Shown here piece after piece: positions 16,939-27,023 of a stretch of 64,000 nt of DNA. The position numbers were made by a program, and so were the translations under genes. Below the pieces are notes generated by a model. That model made no database searches. It saw nothing but the letters and a program-made list of their open reading frames with translations, and was not told the DNA's origin. The stretch is taken from the NCBI RefSeq assembly GCF_005406125.1, contig NZ_BIXZ01000002.1, positions 124,001-188,000 on the forward strand, written 5' to 3'. The stretch comes from Haloarcula mannanilytica (GTDB lineage: Archaea > Halobacteriota > Halobacteria > Halobacteriales > Haloarculaceae). The stretch's first letter is position 1. Each line of letters starts with the position of its first letter.

Positions 16939-18321
16939 ATGTTATCGAGACAGTTCGTCCGGGAGCACCCCGAGACGGTCCGTGACGCCATTGAGCGGAA
17001 GGGAGTCACGGGCGTGGACCTCGACGAGATTCTGGAAATCGACGCGGAGTGGCGGGAACTGAAAGCCGAAGGCGACGGCCTCCGACAGGAACGGAACGAA
17101 GTGTCGAGCAAAATCGGCCAGCTGAAACAGGAGGGCAAGGAGGAGGAAGCCCAGGAAGCCATCGACCGCTCCCAGGAGCTGAAAGACGAGTTGCAGGACG
17201 TTGAGGAGCGGGCCGACGAACTGGAGTCCCAGCTTGAAGACGCGCTGCTGGAACTGCCGAACATTCCCCACGAGTCGGTGCCGACCGGCGAGGACGAATC
17301 GGACAACGTCGAGCGCTACCGCGAGGGGTTCGACGATCTGCGGGACCTGCCCGACGAAGTGATTCCCCACTACGACCTCGGCGAGGACCTGGACTTACTC
17401 GACTTCGAGCGTGGGGCGAAGGTGTCCGGCGGCGGCTACCAGTTCATCAAGGGCGAGGGCGCACGGTTAGAGCACGCCCTCATCCAGTTCATGCTCGATG
17501 TCCACCGCGAGCAGGAGTACGTCGACGTGCTCCCGCCGATTCCGGTCAACTCCGATTCGATGGAAGGGACCGGCCAGCTGCCGAAGTTCGCCGAGGACGC
17601 CTACCGCGTCGGGGCGCGACAGGACGACGACTACGACAGCGACGACCTGTGGCTCCTGCCGACGGCGGAGGTGCCGGTCACCAACATGTACCGCGACGAG
17701 ATCCTGCTGGACGACGACCTCCCGGTCAAACACCAGGCGTTCTCGCCGAACTTCCGCCGGGAGGCCGGCGAACACGGGACCGAGACGCGGGGGTACGTCC
17801 GCGTCCACCAGTTCCACAAGGTCGAACTTGTCAACTTCGTCCGGCCGGAGAACAGCTACGACCGGCTGGAGAGCCTGCTGGACGAGGCTGCCGAAGTGCT
17901 CGACCGCCTCGACCTGCCCTACCGCGTGCTGGACATGTGTACCGGCGACATGGGCTTTACCCAGGCCAAGAAGTACGACATCGAGGTGTGGGCCCCCGGC
18001 GACGACATGGAAGACGGTCCGGACTGCGGGGGCCGCTGGCTCGAAGTCTCCTCGGTGTCGAACTTCGAGGACTTCCAGGCCCGGCGGGCCGGCCTTCGCT
18101 ACCGCCCCGAGCGCCACGAATCGGCCGACTACCTCCACACGCTGAACGGCTCCGGGCTGGCCGTGCCCCGCGTCCTCGTCGCCATCATGGAGTACTACCA
18201 GAACGACGACGGTACCATCACCGTGCCCGAGCCGCTCCGCCCGTACATGGGCGGCCAGGAGGTCATCGAGGGCTCCGAAAAGATCGGCGAGAGCGCCGTC
18301 GGGGCCGGCGAGAAGGAGTAA
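16939..18321 (+). CDS. serS: Seryl-tRNA synthetase
   Basis: A 460-residue class II synthetase of the common (non-methanogen) type. It has an N-terminal coiled-coil tRNA-binding arm (about residues 35-105). The catalytic core shows motif 2 FRREAGEHGTETRGYVRVHQF and motif 3 near GSGLAVPRVLVAIMEYYQ. It charges tRNA-Ser and tRNA-Sec. A TAATTT box near 16912 lies about 27 nt before ATG 16939. Length is normal. Confidence 0.96.
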   Translation: MLSRQFVREHPETVRDAIERKGVTGVDLDEILEIDAEWRELKAEGDGLRQERNEVSSKIGQLKQEGKEEEAQEAIDRSQELKDELQDVEERADELESQLEDALLELPNIPHESVPTGEDESDNVERYREGFDDLRDLPDEVIPHYDLGEDLDLLDFERGAKVSGGGYQFIKGEGARLEHALIQFMLDVHREQEYVDVLPPIPVNSDSMEGTGQLPKFAEDAYRVGARQDDDYDSDDLWLLPTAEVPVTNMYRDEILLDDDLPVKHQAFSPNFRREAGEHGTETRGYVRVHQFHKVELVNFVRPENSYDRLESLLDEAAEVLDRLDLPYRVLDMCTGDMGFTQAKKYDIEVWAPGDDMEDGPDCGGRWLEVSSVSNFEDFQARRAGLRYRPERHESADYLHTLNGSGLAVPRVLVAIMEYYQNDDGTITVPEPLRPYMGGQEVIEGSEKIGESAVGAGEKE

Positions 18322-18429
18322 GTCGCCGTCCGTCGGACTCGGCCAGCATCCTGAGTCCCTGTTTGCGGCGTGTTACACGAGATCATATTTCAATACACTA
18401 TTACGTTTTTTCGACGGCACCGTCGAGGT

Positions 18430-19137
18430 ATGCCGGACGACGCCTTCGGACAGATGGTGCTGGACTTCCACCGCGACGACCTCGCGGAACGGCCCCGCTA
18501 TCGCCGCGACGACGACGATCTGACCGAGGCGCATCTGGCGGGCTACTTCGAGCCGCCAGCAGAATGGCATCCCACCGAGCGGGACCTGTTCTCGGCAGTG
18601 ACAGGGCGGGTCCTCGATGCCGGCTGTGGCGTTGGCCGACACGCGCTCGCGTTGCAGGAGCGGGGCCACGACGTGCTGGCGGTCGACCGGAGTCCAGGAG
18701 GCGTCGCGGTCGCCCGCGAGCGCGGGGTCGCCAATCCTGTTGTCGGTGACCTCCGGCGGCCGCCTGGCGACGGGTTCGACACGGTTGTCGTGCTGGGCAA
18801 GCAACTCGGCCTCGGCAGTTCGCTGGCCGACCTCCGGACGACGCTCGCAGTACTGGCGACGGTAACGCGACCCGGCGGCCGTCTCGTGGCCGACATGGAC
18901 ACGCTCGACCGGGCGGACCCGGAGACTGACGCAGCCCATCCTGTCCAGCCCGGTGTCGCCTACCGGACCTTCCGCGTCGAGTACGACGGACTGGCGGGGC
19001 CGTGGACCGACCTGTTGCTGGTCACGCCGCCGCAGTTACGCACCGCGGTCAGCGAGACACCGTGGACCGTGGCTAGACTCGTCGGGACCGAATGCGACGG
19101 GTCGGCCTACGGCGTTCGGCTGTCGCTGCCAGAGTAG
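18430..19137 (+). CDS. Class I SAM-dependent methyltransferase
   Basis: A 235-residue Rossmann methyltransferase. Motif I is RVLDAGCGVGRHALALQERG (SAM-binding GxGxG-like loop), followed by DVLAVDRS and a motif II-like DTVVVLGKQLGLGSS. The acceptor is not evident. ATG 18430 follows a T-rich TATA-like stretch (ACGTTTTTT, about 18401-18412) and a short CGACGG/CCGTCG dyad (18413-18426) that could be an operator. It lies alone between serS and a convergent NTF2-like gene. Confidence 0.85.
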   Translation: MPDDAFGQMVLDFHRDDLAERPRYRRDDDDLTEAHLAGYFEPPAEWHPTERDLFSAVTGRVLDAGCGVGRHALALQERGHDVLAVDRSPGGVAVARERGVANPVVGDLRRPPGDGFDTVVVLGKQLGLGSSLADLRTTLAVLATVTRPGGRLVADMDTLDRADPETDAAHPVQPGVAYRTFRVEYDGLAGPWTDLLLVTPPQLRTAVSETPWTVARLVGTECDGSAYGVRLSLPE

Positions 19138-19166
19138 CGAAACAGCGAGTCCGGGAGTAGGCAGGC

Positions 19167-19547
19167 TCAGCGCGTGTACGTCTCGATGCGCTCGATGTCG
19201 TCACCGACGAAAGTGAACACGTCCACGAAGCCGACGATGCGCTCACCGTCGGCATCGAGCAGGCGGCCGCGGACGACGATTTCGTCGGTTTCCGGTTCGT
19301 CACCGTCGGCCGGTTCCTCCCTCCCGCTCTCCGGGGAGTGATAGAGCCCGTCAAGCGGGTGTGTGGTGTCCGTCTGCGGTCGCTCCTCGCGCATGAACCG
19401 CACGAACCGCTCACGGCCCTCGATGGTCCGGTCGGGGCGGTCGTGGACGAACGACGGGGCCAGCAGCGAGGTCAACTGGTCGTAGTCGTCGCCGTCGATG
19501 GCGTCGTAGTAGGCCCGTGCGCGCTGAAGGAGAGCAGGTCGCGTCAC
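19167..19547 (-). CDS. NTF2-like (SnoaL-fold) protein
   Basis: This 126-residue protein has the cone-shaped NTF2-like layout. N-terminal helices (ALLQRARAYYDAIDGDDYDQL) lead into strands with SFVHDRPDRTIEGRERFVRFMRE and the C-terminal RIVGFVDVFTFVGDDIERIETYTR. Such proteins are small enzymes or binding pockets. Its ATG overlaps the stop of the peroxiredoxin gene as ATGA, so the two are translated together, which may link it to redox or stress chemistry. Confidence 0.8.
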   Translation of the reverse strand: MTRPALLQRARAYYDAIDGDDYDQLTSLLAPSFVHDRPDRTIEGRERFVRFMREERPQTDTTHPLDGLYHSPESGREEPADGDEPETDEIVVRGRLLDADGERIVGFVDVFTFVGDDIERIETYTR

Positions 19548-21217
19548 GTGTCCGATTCGGGGTCGGCGGATGTGTCTCTGTCGCTCGCTGCATCGGATTT
19601 CTCGTCGTTCACTTCCGGGACAGTGCCGTCGTCATCCGCTGCCTCTCCCACATCGCCGTCATCAGCAGCCGTCGGATCAGCTAGGTCCAGTTCGGCCGAT
19701 TCGTCTGTTTCCGGCCCGGACGAGGAGTCAGCATCGGACAGCCGGTCGGCGCTCGGCCGCTCGCCGTCCGGCATGTCCTGCGCTGCGGAGTCGTCGTCCT
19801 CTGTCCCCCCCACAGTGTCAGGCGGCGCTTCGACCATCACCGTCGGGGCCGCGTCTATGGAATCCGTGGACTCGCTCTCGGCTTCGCTTTCGGCCAGTTC
19901 GGCCTGGATCTCCTCGATATCGGTGTCGTCGACCTCCGAGAGTTCGCCCTCCCCCTCGGGCGACGACACCGAGTCCGGTGCGTCGGCCGCCGCCTCGTTA
20001 GGGCCGTCCGCGGTCGATTGATCCGTGGGCGTGGTCGCTTCGCCGGGCGATCCCGCTGAATTCGACAGCTGTTCGGCTGTCTCCGCCGGTGTCGTCTCGT
20101 CGGCTGCGTCTGCCGTCGTCCCATCGCTCGCGTCTCGCATCTCCTCGGCCGCGTCCGCGGCATCGCTCGACGATGTCGAGTCCAGCGCTGACTCGGCGGC
20201 CGAGGACCCCGTCTCCGACAGTTCGGTGCTGTCCCGTTCGACCGCCTCGTCGATATCCACGTCGAGGGAGGTGTCTCCCTCCGCCTCGTCCTGTGGGAGA
20301 TATGCCGGCCGGTCGTCGGCCGATTCCGTTTCGAGCGTCTCAAGCTCGGGCGGCCACGGATCGTCGGGGTCGGGGGGTTCCTCGTAGCCACGGGCCGTTT
20401 CCAGCGGCCCCTCAGCGTCGTCCCGGAGCGCCTGGCCCTCCGCCCCGCTGCCGCTGGAGTAGGCGCGGGCGGCCTGGGCGAGCCAGTCGCTGGCCTGCCA
20501 CAGCGAGTTCGCCTTGGTCTTTGCGTCCTCGTAAATCGGTTTCAATGAGTCGTCGTCGACGAATCGGACGGCGGTATCGAAGTGGTCCGCGGCGTCCTCG
20601 AACTCCTCGCGGGCCTGCTGGAAGTCCCCCTGTGCGACCATCCACTCCGAGTCGCGGAAGCCGCTCATCGCCGCAGTAAAGGCTCGCCGACCCTCGGTGT
20701 AGTGGGCGTGGCCGACGCGGTAGCGGGCGAAGGCGGTGTCGTCGCCGCCGGTGTCCGCGATGGCGTCCTTTATTTCCCCCACGCGGGGGAGCTGCTGCAT
20801 GTCCTCGGTACACCAGAAATACTGCACCTCGCCGTCGTGGTCGATGACGACGACGGCCCGCTCGATGAGTTGCTGGCCGATGGCGTCCACGAAGTCGATG
20901 CCGTACTCGCGGGCGACCTCGTGGTCGGTATCGGACAGCAGCGGGATGTGCAGGTCGTAGCGGTCGGCGAAAGCCCGGTGGCTGTACACCGAGTCCGGGC
21001 TGATACCCAGGATAGTCACGTCCTTCTGCATCGTAAAGAGGTCGAGTTCGTCAAGGTCACAGGCGGTGTCGTCACAGGCCGGGTTGAAATCCGCCGGGTA
21101 GAACGCGAGGATGACCACGTCCTCACCGAGATAGTCGGACAGCGCGACCTGCTTTCGTTCGCCGTCGACTAGCGCCGGCAGTTCGAACCGCGGTGCCGCC
21201 GTCCCCTCTGAAAGCAC
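19544..21217 (-). CDS. Peroxiredoxin (BCP/PrxQ type) with long acidic C-terminal extension
   Basis: A 557-residue protein. Residues 1-150 are a peroxiredoxin with peroxidatic C48 and probable resolving C53 (FNPACDDTAC), the five-residue spacing of BCP/PrxQ. A helical segment follows (about 165-285: ARYRVGHAHYTEGRRAF, QQAREEFEDAADHFDTAVRF), resembling a TPR-like repeat region. The last 270 residues are almost pure D, E, S, A and T, presumably disordered. Normal Prx are about 150-160 residues, so this is a fusion. No frameshift is seen, and GC bias holds throughout. Confidence 0.85.
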   Translation of the reverse strand: MLSEGTAAPRFELPALVDGERKQVALSDYLGEDVVILAFYPADFNPACDDTACDLDELDLFTMQKDVTILGISPDSVYSHRAFADRYDLHIPLLSDTDHEVAREYGIDFVDAIGQQLIERAVVVIDHDGEVQYFWCTEDMQQLPRVGEIKDAIADTGGDDTAFARYRVGHAHYTEGRRAFTAAMSGFRDSEWMVAQGDFQQAREEFEDAADHFDTAVRFVDDDSLKPIYEDAKTKANSLWQASDWLAQAARAYSSGSGAEGQALRDDAEGPLETARGYEEPPDPDDPWPPELETLETESADDRPAYLPQDEAEGDTSLDVDIDEAVERDSTELSETGSSAAESALDSTSSSDAADAAEEMRDASDGTTADAADETTPAETAEQLSNSAGSPGEATTPTDQSTADGPNEAAADAPDSVSSPEGEGELSEVDDTDIEEIQAELAESEAESESTDSIDAAPTVMVEAPPDTVGGTEDDDSAAQDMPDGERPSADRLSDADSSSGPETDESAELDLADPTAADDGDVGEAADDDGTVPEVNDEKSDAASDRDTSADPESDT

Positions 21218-21272
21218 ACCTTATACAACCAAGGCCGGCTATAACAGTGTTTGCACGCGATCACGGAACGAG

Positions 21273-21280
21273 TCGCTTTT
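21273..21280 (+). promoter_or_regulatory. TATA box fixing the Tsr3 start
   Basis: CTTTTATC lies about 26 nt before GTG 21305. This spacing supports the GTG start over the longer upstream frame. Confidence 0.6.
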
Positions 21281-21304
21281 ATCCGCTACGGTGCTAGCTC
21301 TCGT

Positions 21305-21820
21305 GTGGAACTGCACGTCCGGTACGAGGGCGACGACGACCCCGACAAATGTAGCGCGCGGAAACTGGCCCGCATGGACGAGGCCGAACTCCACCGCGCG
21401 ACCCGGTCGACGCCGCCCGGCATCGTGCTCAACCCCTTCGCCGAGCAGGCGCTGTCTCCAGCGGACCGGCCGACCGCCGGCGACGGCGCTCGCCACAGCC
21501 GACTGGTCGCGCTCGACTGCTCCTGGGAAACCGCCGAACGCGAGGCGTTCGACCTCGAAGGGATTCACCGCTCGCTCCCCTTCCTCGTCGCCGGCAATCC
21601 GGTCAACTACGGGACAGCCTTTCAGTTGAACACCGTCGAGGCCTTCGCCGGCGCGCTCGTCATCCTCGGGGAACGCGACCACGCCGAACGAATCCTCTCG
21701 ACGTTCTCCTGGGGCCACACCTTCCTAGAACTGAACGAGGAACCGCTGGAACGGTACGCGAACTGCGATGATTCGGGCGACATCATCGACGTGCAGGACG
21801 ACTACCTCGCCGAGGAGTAG
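21305..21820 (+). CDS. Tsr3-like 18S/16S rRNA aminocarboxypropyltransferase (DUF367)
   Basis: A 171-residue SPOUT-like protein. It has the family marks [12 protein letters not shown] near the N-terminus, [28 protein letters not shown] and [23 protein letters not shown]. Tsr3 transfers the aminocarboxypropyl group of SAM to a pseudouridine in the small-subunit rRNA (hypermodified helix 31 site). The GTG 21305 start follows a TATA box at the right distance and places the D/C-rich segment near residue 11, as in other archaea. It is divergent from the peroxiredoxin. Confidence 0.9.
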   Translation: MELHVRYEGDDDPDKCSARKLARMDEAELHRATRSTPPGIVLNPFAEQALSPADRPTAGDGARHSRLVALDCSWETAEREAFDLEGIHRSLPFLVAGNPVNYGTAFQLNTVEAFAGALVILGERDHAERILSTFSWGHTFLELNEEPLERYANCDDSGDIIDVQDDYLAEE

Positions 21821-21934
21821 TCACCGGGGCGTTGCTGGTTTCTCGTGGAGCGGCGCATCACAGTGTGGACAGGCCCGCCGTGCGTGTGCCTCCAGCACGT
21901 CGTCGATGCGTTCTCCGCAGGCTTGGCACCGCAT
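21821..21934 (-). CDS. Small CPxC-type zinc-finger protein
   Basis: A 37-residue protein beginning MRCQACGERIDDVLEAH, with a second knuckle CPHCD at residues 22-26. Two CxxC pairs can bind one zinc. Its stop abuts the convergent Tsr3 gene. It is far below usual ORF cut-offs, yet the cysteine spacing and codon use are those of the small zinc-finger proteins common in haloarchaea. No function is known. Confidence 0.7.
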   Translation of the reverse strand: MRCQACGERIDDVLEAHARRACPHCDAPLHEKPATPR

Positions 21935-21989
21935 ACTATTAGTTAGTATTCGAACAATAATGTAGCTTCGCCCTCACCTCTCAGGGTGC

Positions 21990-23308
<1,319 letters not shown>

Positions 23309-23359
23309 TTTTCGGAATCAATTGCCGCCGGCGACCGGTGGCAGTTCGTCGCCACTCCC

Positions 23360-24265
23360 TTACCGGTCGGTGTAGCCTTCGTCGGCCGAGCGACGGTCGA
23401 GCGTCGCCATGCGGACCGACGCGTGCGAGACGATGAGTTCCAGCAGTTTTTCGTCCTCTGCAGCCACGGTTGTATCGTCCGTCGCAAGCGAGATAACGAC
23501 CGTCGTCGCGTCCTCGTCGTCCAGGACGACCGCCGACACGCAGCCGGTGACGGACTCGGGGAAGTCAACGGGGAACGGCCGCTCGTGAACGGCAATCTCG
23601 CCCTGTTGCTGTGTCCGGACCGCCCGCGCGAACGCGCCGACAACATCGACCGGTACGGTTCGGATCGTGTTTGCGAGCGCCATCGAGTTGTCGTCGCTGA
23701 TGCGGATGACGGCCGTCTCTTCCATTCCGGTCATCGTGCTGAACGCCTCGACGACGTATGCCGCGACGCCGTCGACGCTGGGCGCACTGGCGATGGCGCG
23801 CCCGTAGTTGTTCACGTCCGCCGCCTTCCCGGCGAAGGCCTCGATGCGGTCGCGCTCGGCTTCGAGTTCGCGGAGCCGACTGCGACTCCGTGCGTCGTAC
23901 AGACCGACGAGAACGCCCGCCAACGCGCCGACGGTGACGAGGTCCACGATCAGAAACGACGCCCGGGCGAGCGAGCCGGTCGTCACGCGCTGGCTGAACA
24001 ACAGCAACGCCGCCACGGCGGCAAAAGCCACCGTCCCACCGGCGGCCCACGCGGCCACCCGGGACGTTGCTCCTTCGGGTGTCGTGTCCCGAGCCAGCCA
24101 GACACCCGCGTACGCTATCGCGAGCGCCATCGCCGCGAAGGGGAGCGCATCGACCGCGACCGCCACCGGAATCCGGGTCTGCTGGACCGCGTGCAGAACC
24201 TGCATCCCGGCCAGCACGACGCCAGACAGCGCCAGCGCCGCCCCGGTCACGAGTCGTTGGTTCAT
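23360..24265 (-). CDS. Membrane protein with C-terminal GAF-like domain
   Basis: A 301-residue protein starting MNQRLVTGAALALSG. Four TM helices lie in the first 130 residues. A short coiled coil (RSRLRELEAERDRIEAFAGK) follows, then a cytoplasmic alpha/beta domain with GMEETAVIRISDDNS and SAVVLDDEDATTVVISLATDD that looks like a GAF sensor domain. There is no kinase or output domain. It could sense a ligand or redox state and act through a partner. The GAF call is by pattern only. Confidence 0.7.
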   Translation of the reverse strand: MNQRLVTGAALALSGVVLAGMQVLHAVQQTRIPVAVAVDALPFAAMALAIAYAGVWLARDTTPEGATSRVAAWAAGGTVAFAAVAALLLFSQRVTTGSLARASFLIVDLVTVGALAGVLVGLYDARSRSRLRELEAERDRIEAFAGKAADVNNYGRAIASAPSVDGVAAYVVEAFSTMTGMEETAVIRISDDNSMALANTIRTVPVDVVGAFARAVRTQQQGEIAVHERPFPVDFPESVTGCVSAVVLDDEDATTVVISLATDDTTVAAEDEKLLELIVSHASVRMATLDRRSADEGYTDR

Positions 24266-24314
24266 GTGCCCGAATATCATCCTGGTAAGTAGAGCGTTAC
24301 GCCGCGCTGGACGG

Positions 24315-24926
24315 TCACTCGTCGGGATACTTCGGTTCGCGGCGCTCTGCCCGTTCGAGGGCGCGCTCGACGATTTCGCGGACATCGCCGTGGAAGACGC
24401 CGCCATGCCCCGAGTACATGTGTTCGACGCCGTCAGGCATGCGAGTGAGGATATCCTCGATGCTCTCGATGAGGCGCTCGCGGGACTGGCCGGGGCGGTC
24501 GGTGCGGCCGAAGGAGCCGTCGTCGAACGCGCCGTCGTCGTGGACGACTACGTCGCCCGAAAACAGCGACGCCTCGGAGACGAGCGAGACGTGGTCGTCG
24601 GCGTGGCCCGGGGTGTAGACGACTTCGCATTCCTCGTCGCCGACTGTGAGGGTGTCACCGTCGGCGAGTTCGTGGTCCCGGCGCGGGTGGGAGCCGTAGG
24701 CATACAGCGGCGCATCGAAAGCGTCGAGGACGGCGTCGAGTTGCTGGACGTGGTCGCCGTGCTGGTGGGTTACCACGACGGCGTCAAGCGTGTCAGTGTG
24801 TTCGCGAATTACGTCGACGACGCCGTCCATCGCGCCAGCGTCGACCAGCGTCGTCCGCTCGCCGGTCGCGAGATAGGCGTTGCAGGTGAACGTCTCGGCT
24901 TCGGCGGTGACATTGTGAACGTCCAT
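24315..24926 (-). CDS. MBL-fold hydrolase, glyoxalase II-like
   Basis: A 203-residue short metallo-beta-lactamase with THQHGDHVQQ, YTPGHADDHVSL, LFSGDVVVHDD and the final MYSGHGG motif. It is about the size of a glyoxalase II core without its C-terminal domain. The substrate is probably a thioester or similar. ATG 24926 (MDVHNVTAEAETFTCN) was chosen because the upstream frame lacks family similarity. It precedes the divergent DUF5786-DUF99 operon. Confidence 0.85.
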   Translation of the reverse strand: MDVHNVTAEAETFTCNAYLATGERTTLVDAGAMDGVVDVIREHTDTLDAVVVTHQHGDHVQQLDAVLDAFDAPLYAYGSHPRRDHELADGDTLTVGDEECEVVYTPGHADDHVSLVSEASLFSGDVVVHDDGAFDDGSFGRTDRPGQSRERLIESIEDILTRMPDGVEHMYSGHGGVFHGDVREIVERALERAERREPKYPDE

Positions 24927-24974
24927 ACACGCACCCTGTGGCGCGGTCCGCTTGAGTGTACTGTCCGCCGGCAG

Positions 24975-24989
24975 CCTGTCCGGGACAGG
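24975..24989. promoter_or_regulatory. Perfect 15-bp palindrome between MBL and DUF5786 genes
   Basis: Two 7-bp arms, CCTGTCC and GGACAGG, surround one base. The site lies in the 160-nt divergent gap, about 50 nt before the MBL start. It could be an operator for the MBL gene or a short hairpin. Confidence 0.35.
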
Positions 24990-25086
24990 ACGCCTCGGTT
25001 CACAGATGTCGGCATATATCAATTATCAAATACGATAGAGTCGCCGAGTGATTTTTTACTACGTACGTCATAGTTGTACACGTACC

Positions 25087-25272
25087 ATGGGGTTCGGGAG
25101 CTACGACGAATCGGAACAAGACAACCAGGAGTACGACACAGATTTCGAGGACGAGGACGGCCTCGATGCTGAAGAAAACGCCCACGAGGGCGATATCGAG
25201 TTCGAGTTTACGGCGTCGAACGACGAACTGCTCGATAGACTGGAGGACATCAAAGACAACGAGAACACGTGA
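25087..25272 (+). CDS. DUF5786 family protein
   Basis: A 61-residue, very acidic protein, MGFGSYDESEQDNQEYD, that I recognise as the haloarchaeal DUF5786 family. The C-terminal part IEFEFTASNDELLDRLEDIKD is likely the ordered segment. No function is known. It overlaps the start of the DUF99 gene by four bases (GTGA), so the two are translationally coupled, a pairing often kept in haloarchaea. Confidence 0.85.
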   Translation: MGFGSYDESEQDNQEYDTDFEDEDGLDAEENAHEGDIEFEFTASNDELLDRLEDIKDNENT

Positions 25273-25820
25273 AATCCGGGGCACGGGCCCTCGGCGTTGC
25301 GGAGTCGTATCGGGACGAAACCAGTCAGTTCGCTGGCGTCGTCGTTCGCGCCAGTCGAGTTGCCGACGGTTTTGTTTTTAGCGCTGCAACGGTCGGCGGG
25401 AGCGACGCGACCGACACGGTGTGTGCGATGGTCGACCACCTGGACCGCGAGGACATCCGCTACCTGCTTGTGGCGGGTATCGCACCGGCGTGGTTCAACG
25501 TGCTCGACCTGCGGCGGATTCACGACCGCACCGACCTACCGGTCGTCTCGGTCACCTTCGAGTCTTCGCCGGGACTTGAGAAGGCCATCCGCGAGGCGTT
25601 CGACGACCCCGATGTCGTACGGGACCGGCTGGCGACCTATCGCGCCCAGCCGGAGCGCCGGTCGGTGACGGTCAACGACGAGACGGTGTACGTCCGGAGC
25701 GTCGGCCTCGATGACAGCGCCGCTGCGGATGTCGTCCGGGCGTTCACGCCGGCGGGCGGTCGCCCGGAGCCGCTCCGAGTCGCCAGGCTGGCGGCGCGGG
25801 GCCTTGTCGAGATGGAGTAG
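25269..25820 (+). CDS. DUF99 family protein (endonuclease V-like fold)
   Basis: A 183-residue DUF99 protein with GVAESYRDETSQFAGVVVRA near the N-terminus and the family block VAGIAPAWFNVLDLRRIHDRTDLPVVSVTFE. DUF99 shares a fold with endonuclease V (RNase H-like), with acidic residues that could bind metal, but no activity is established. GTG 25269 is fixed by overlap with the DUF5786 stop. Confidence 0.88.
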   Translation: MKSGARALGVAESYRDETSQFAGVVVRASRVADGFVFSAATVGGSDATDTVCAMVDHLDREDIRYLLVAGIAPAWFNVLDLRRIHDRTDLPVVSVTFESSPGLEKAIREAFDDPDVVRDRLATYRAQPERRSVTVNDETVYVRSVGLDDSAAADVVRAFTPAGGRPEPLRVARLAARGLVEME

Positions 25821-25885
25821 CCGACCAGGTCCGAACGTTCCGGCGGACCGCTGCGTTTGAGAGCCCCCGGCGCAAACGACGAGAC

Positions 25886-26473
25886 ATGGAGCAGATGGAC
25901 GGACTCGATGTCGTCGGCTGCGAGCGCTGTGACGACCTCTGTGACTCGCGCTCGCGGATCGTCAACGGCGTCGGCCCCGCTGACGCGGACCTGCTGTTCG
26001 TCGGGGAGGCCCCCGGCGCGAACGAGGACGAACAGGGCGAACCGTTCGTCGGCCGGAGCGGCGACGTGCTCGACGATGGGTTGCGCGAGGCTGGCCTCGA
26101 CCGGGGCGACGTGCGCATCACGAACTGCGTGCGGTGTCGCCCGCCGGACAACCGCGATCCGCGGAAAGGCGAACTCACGAACTGTCGGGACTATCTGGAG
26201 ACCGAAATCGACCGCGTCAACCCCGAGGTGGTCGTCACGCTCGGGAAAGTCCCGGCCGAACACCTGCTTGAGCGCGACGTGGCCGTCACCGGCGAGGCGG
26301 GCGAGGTGTTCGACATTACGGTCGCCGGCCAGCCGCGACGCGTCCTCGTCTCCGTCCACCCCGCGGCGACGCTGTACGATCCCAGCCAGAAAGAGACGTT
26401 CGAGGCGGCGCTTGCGACCGCTGCGGAGTTCACTGACGCACAGAGCGGCCAGTCACGACTCGGCGAGTTTTAA
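25886..26473 (+). CDS. Uracil-DNA glycosylase, family 4 (Fe-S type)
   Basis: A 195-residue UDGa-like enzyme. Motif A is GEAPGANEDEQGEPFVGR (40-57) and motif B contains HPAA. Cysteines at 12, 15, 84 and 100 match the 4Fe-4S ligands of the family. It removes uracil from DNA in base-excision repair, an important task in a GC-rich, sun-exposed halophile. ATG 25886 is the usual start just before the first cysteine pair. Confidence 0.93.
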   Translation: MEQMDGLDVVGCERCDDLCDSRSRIVNGVGPADADLLFVGEAPGANEDEQGEPFVGRSGDVLDDGLREAGLDRGDVRITNCVRCRPPDNRDPRKGELTNCRDYLETEIDRVNPEVVVTLGKVPAEHLLERDVAVTGEAGEVFDITVAGQPRRVLVSVHPAATLYDPSQKETFEAALATAAEFTDAQSGQSRLGEF

Positions 26474-26496
26474 AACGGACGAGTGGTCTGAGAGCG

Positions 26497-26865
26497 TTAC
26501 GCCGTCGCGATGTCCATGGCTTCCGGCCTCGTGTCCACCAGCGAAATATCGACGCCGGGGATCTCGCCGACCTTGCTCTTGAGCGCCATCTTCTTGATGT
26601 CCTCCGAGACGATTATCCAGTTCGTGATGCCGAACTCTTTGCCCGCTTCGGCGGCCTCCTGAGCCCGTGCGAACACGTCGTTGTTCAGCGACCCCTCCAT
26701 CTGGAGATTCGAGATATGTGTGTCGACCGCCGACTGTGATGCGAGTTCCTCGAACCGCTCGTTGACTTTCGCGAATATCTCGTCGGTCAGTTCCATGTCG
26801 GCCGGAAATTCAGCTATGAGAACGTTCTCTTCGACGTACAGAACGTTTGTAATATCTACCATCAC
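26497..26865 (-). CDS. Conserved hypothetical protein, possible STAS-like fold
   Basis: A 122-residue protein, MVDITNVLYVEENVLIAEFP, with alternating strands and helices. A segment FARAQEAAEAGKEFGITNWIIVSEDIKK could match a SpoIIAA/STAS fold (central sheet plus helices), though this is by eye. Codon choice is a little less GC-rich than neighbours. A second ATG starts one codon later. A T/A-rich region (ATGAATAAAACC, 26881-26892) upstream gives a minus-strand TATA box. Confidence 0.7.
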   Translation of the reverse strand: MMVDITNVLYVEENVLIAEFPADMELTDEIFAKVNERFEELASQSAVDTHISNLQMEGSLNNDVFARAQEAAEAGKEFGITNWIIVSEDIKKMALKSKVGEIPGVDISLVDTRPEAMDIATA

Positions 26866-27023
26866 CAGTTGTATGGGGTAGATGAATAAAACCAGAATGG
26901 CATATTCTCAGAATTGAGATTTCCAGTGCGGGCGGGTCTGGGGCTGCAGTCAGACGCACACAGTTTGTGCCGAACCTTGCGCGAACAGGAAGTCACTTAC
27001 CCCCGGTTCGCCTACGAGACCGT

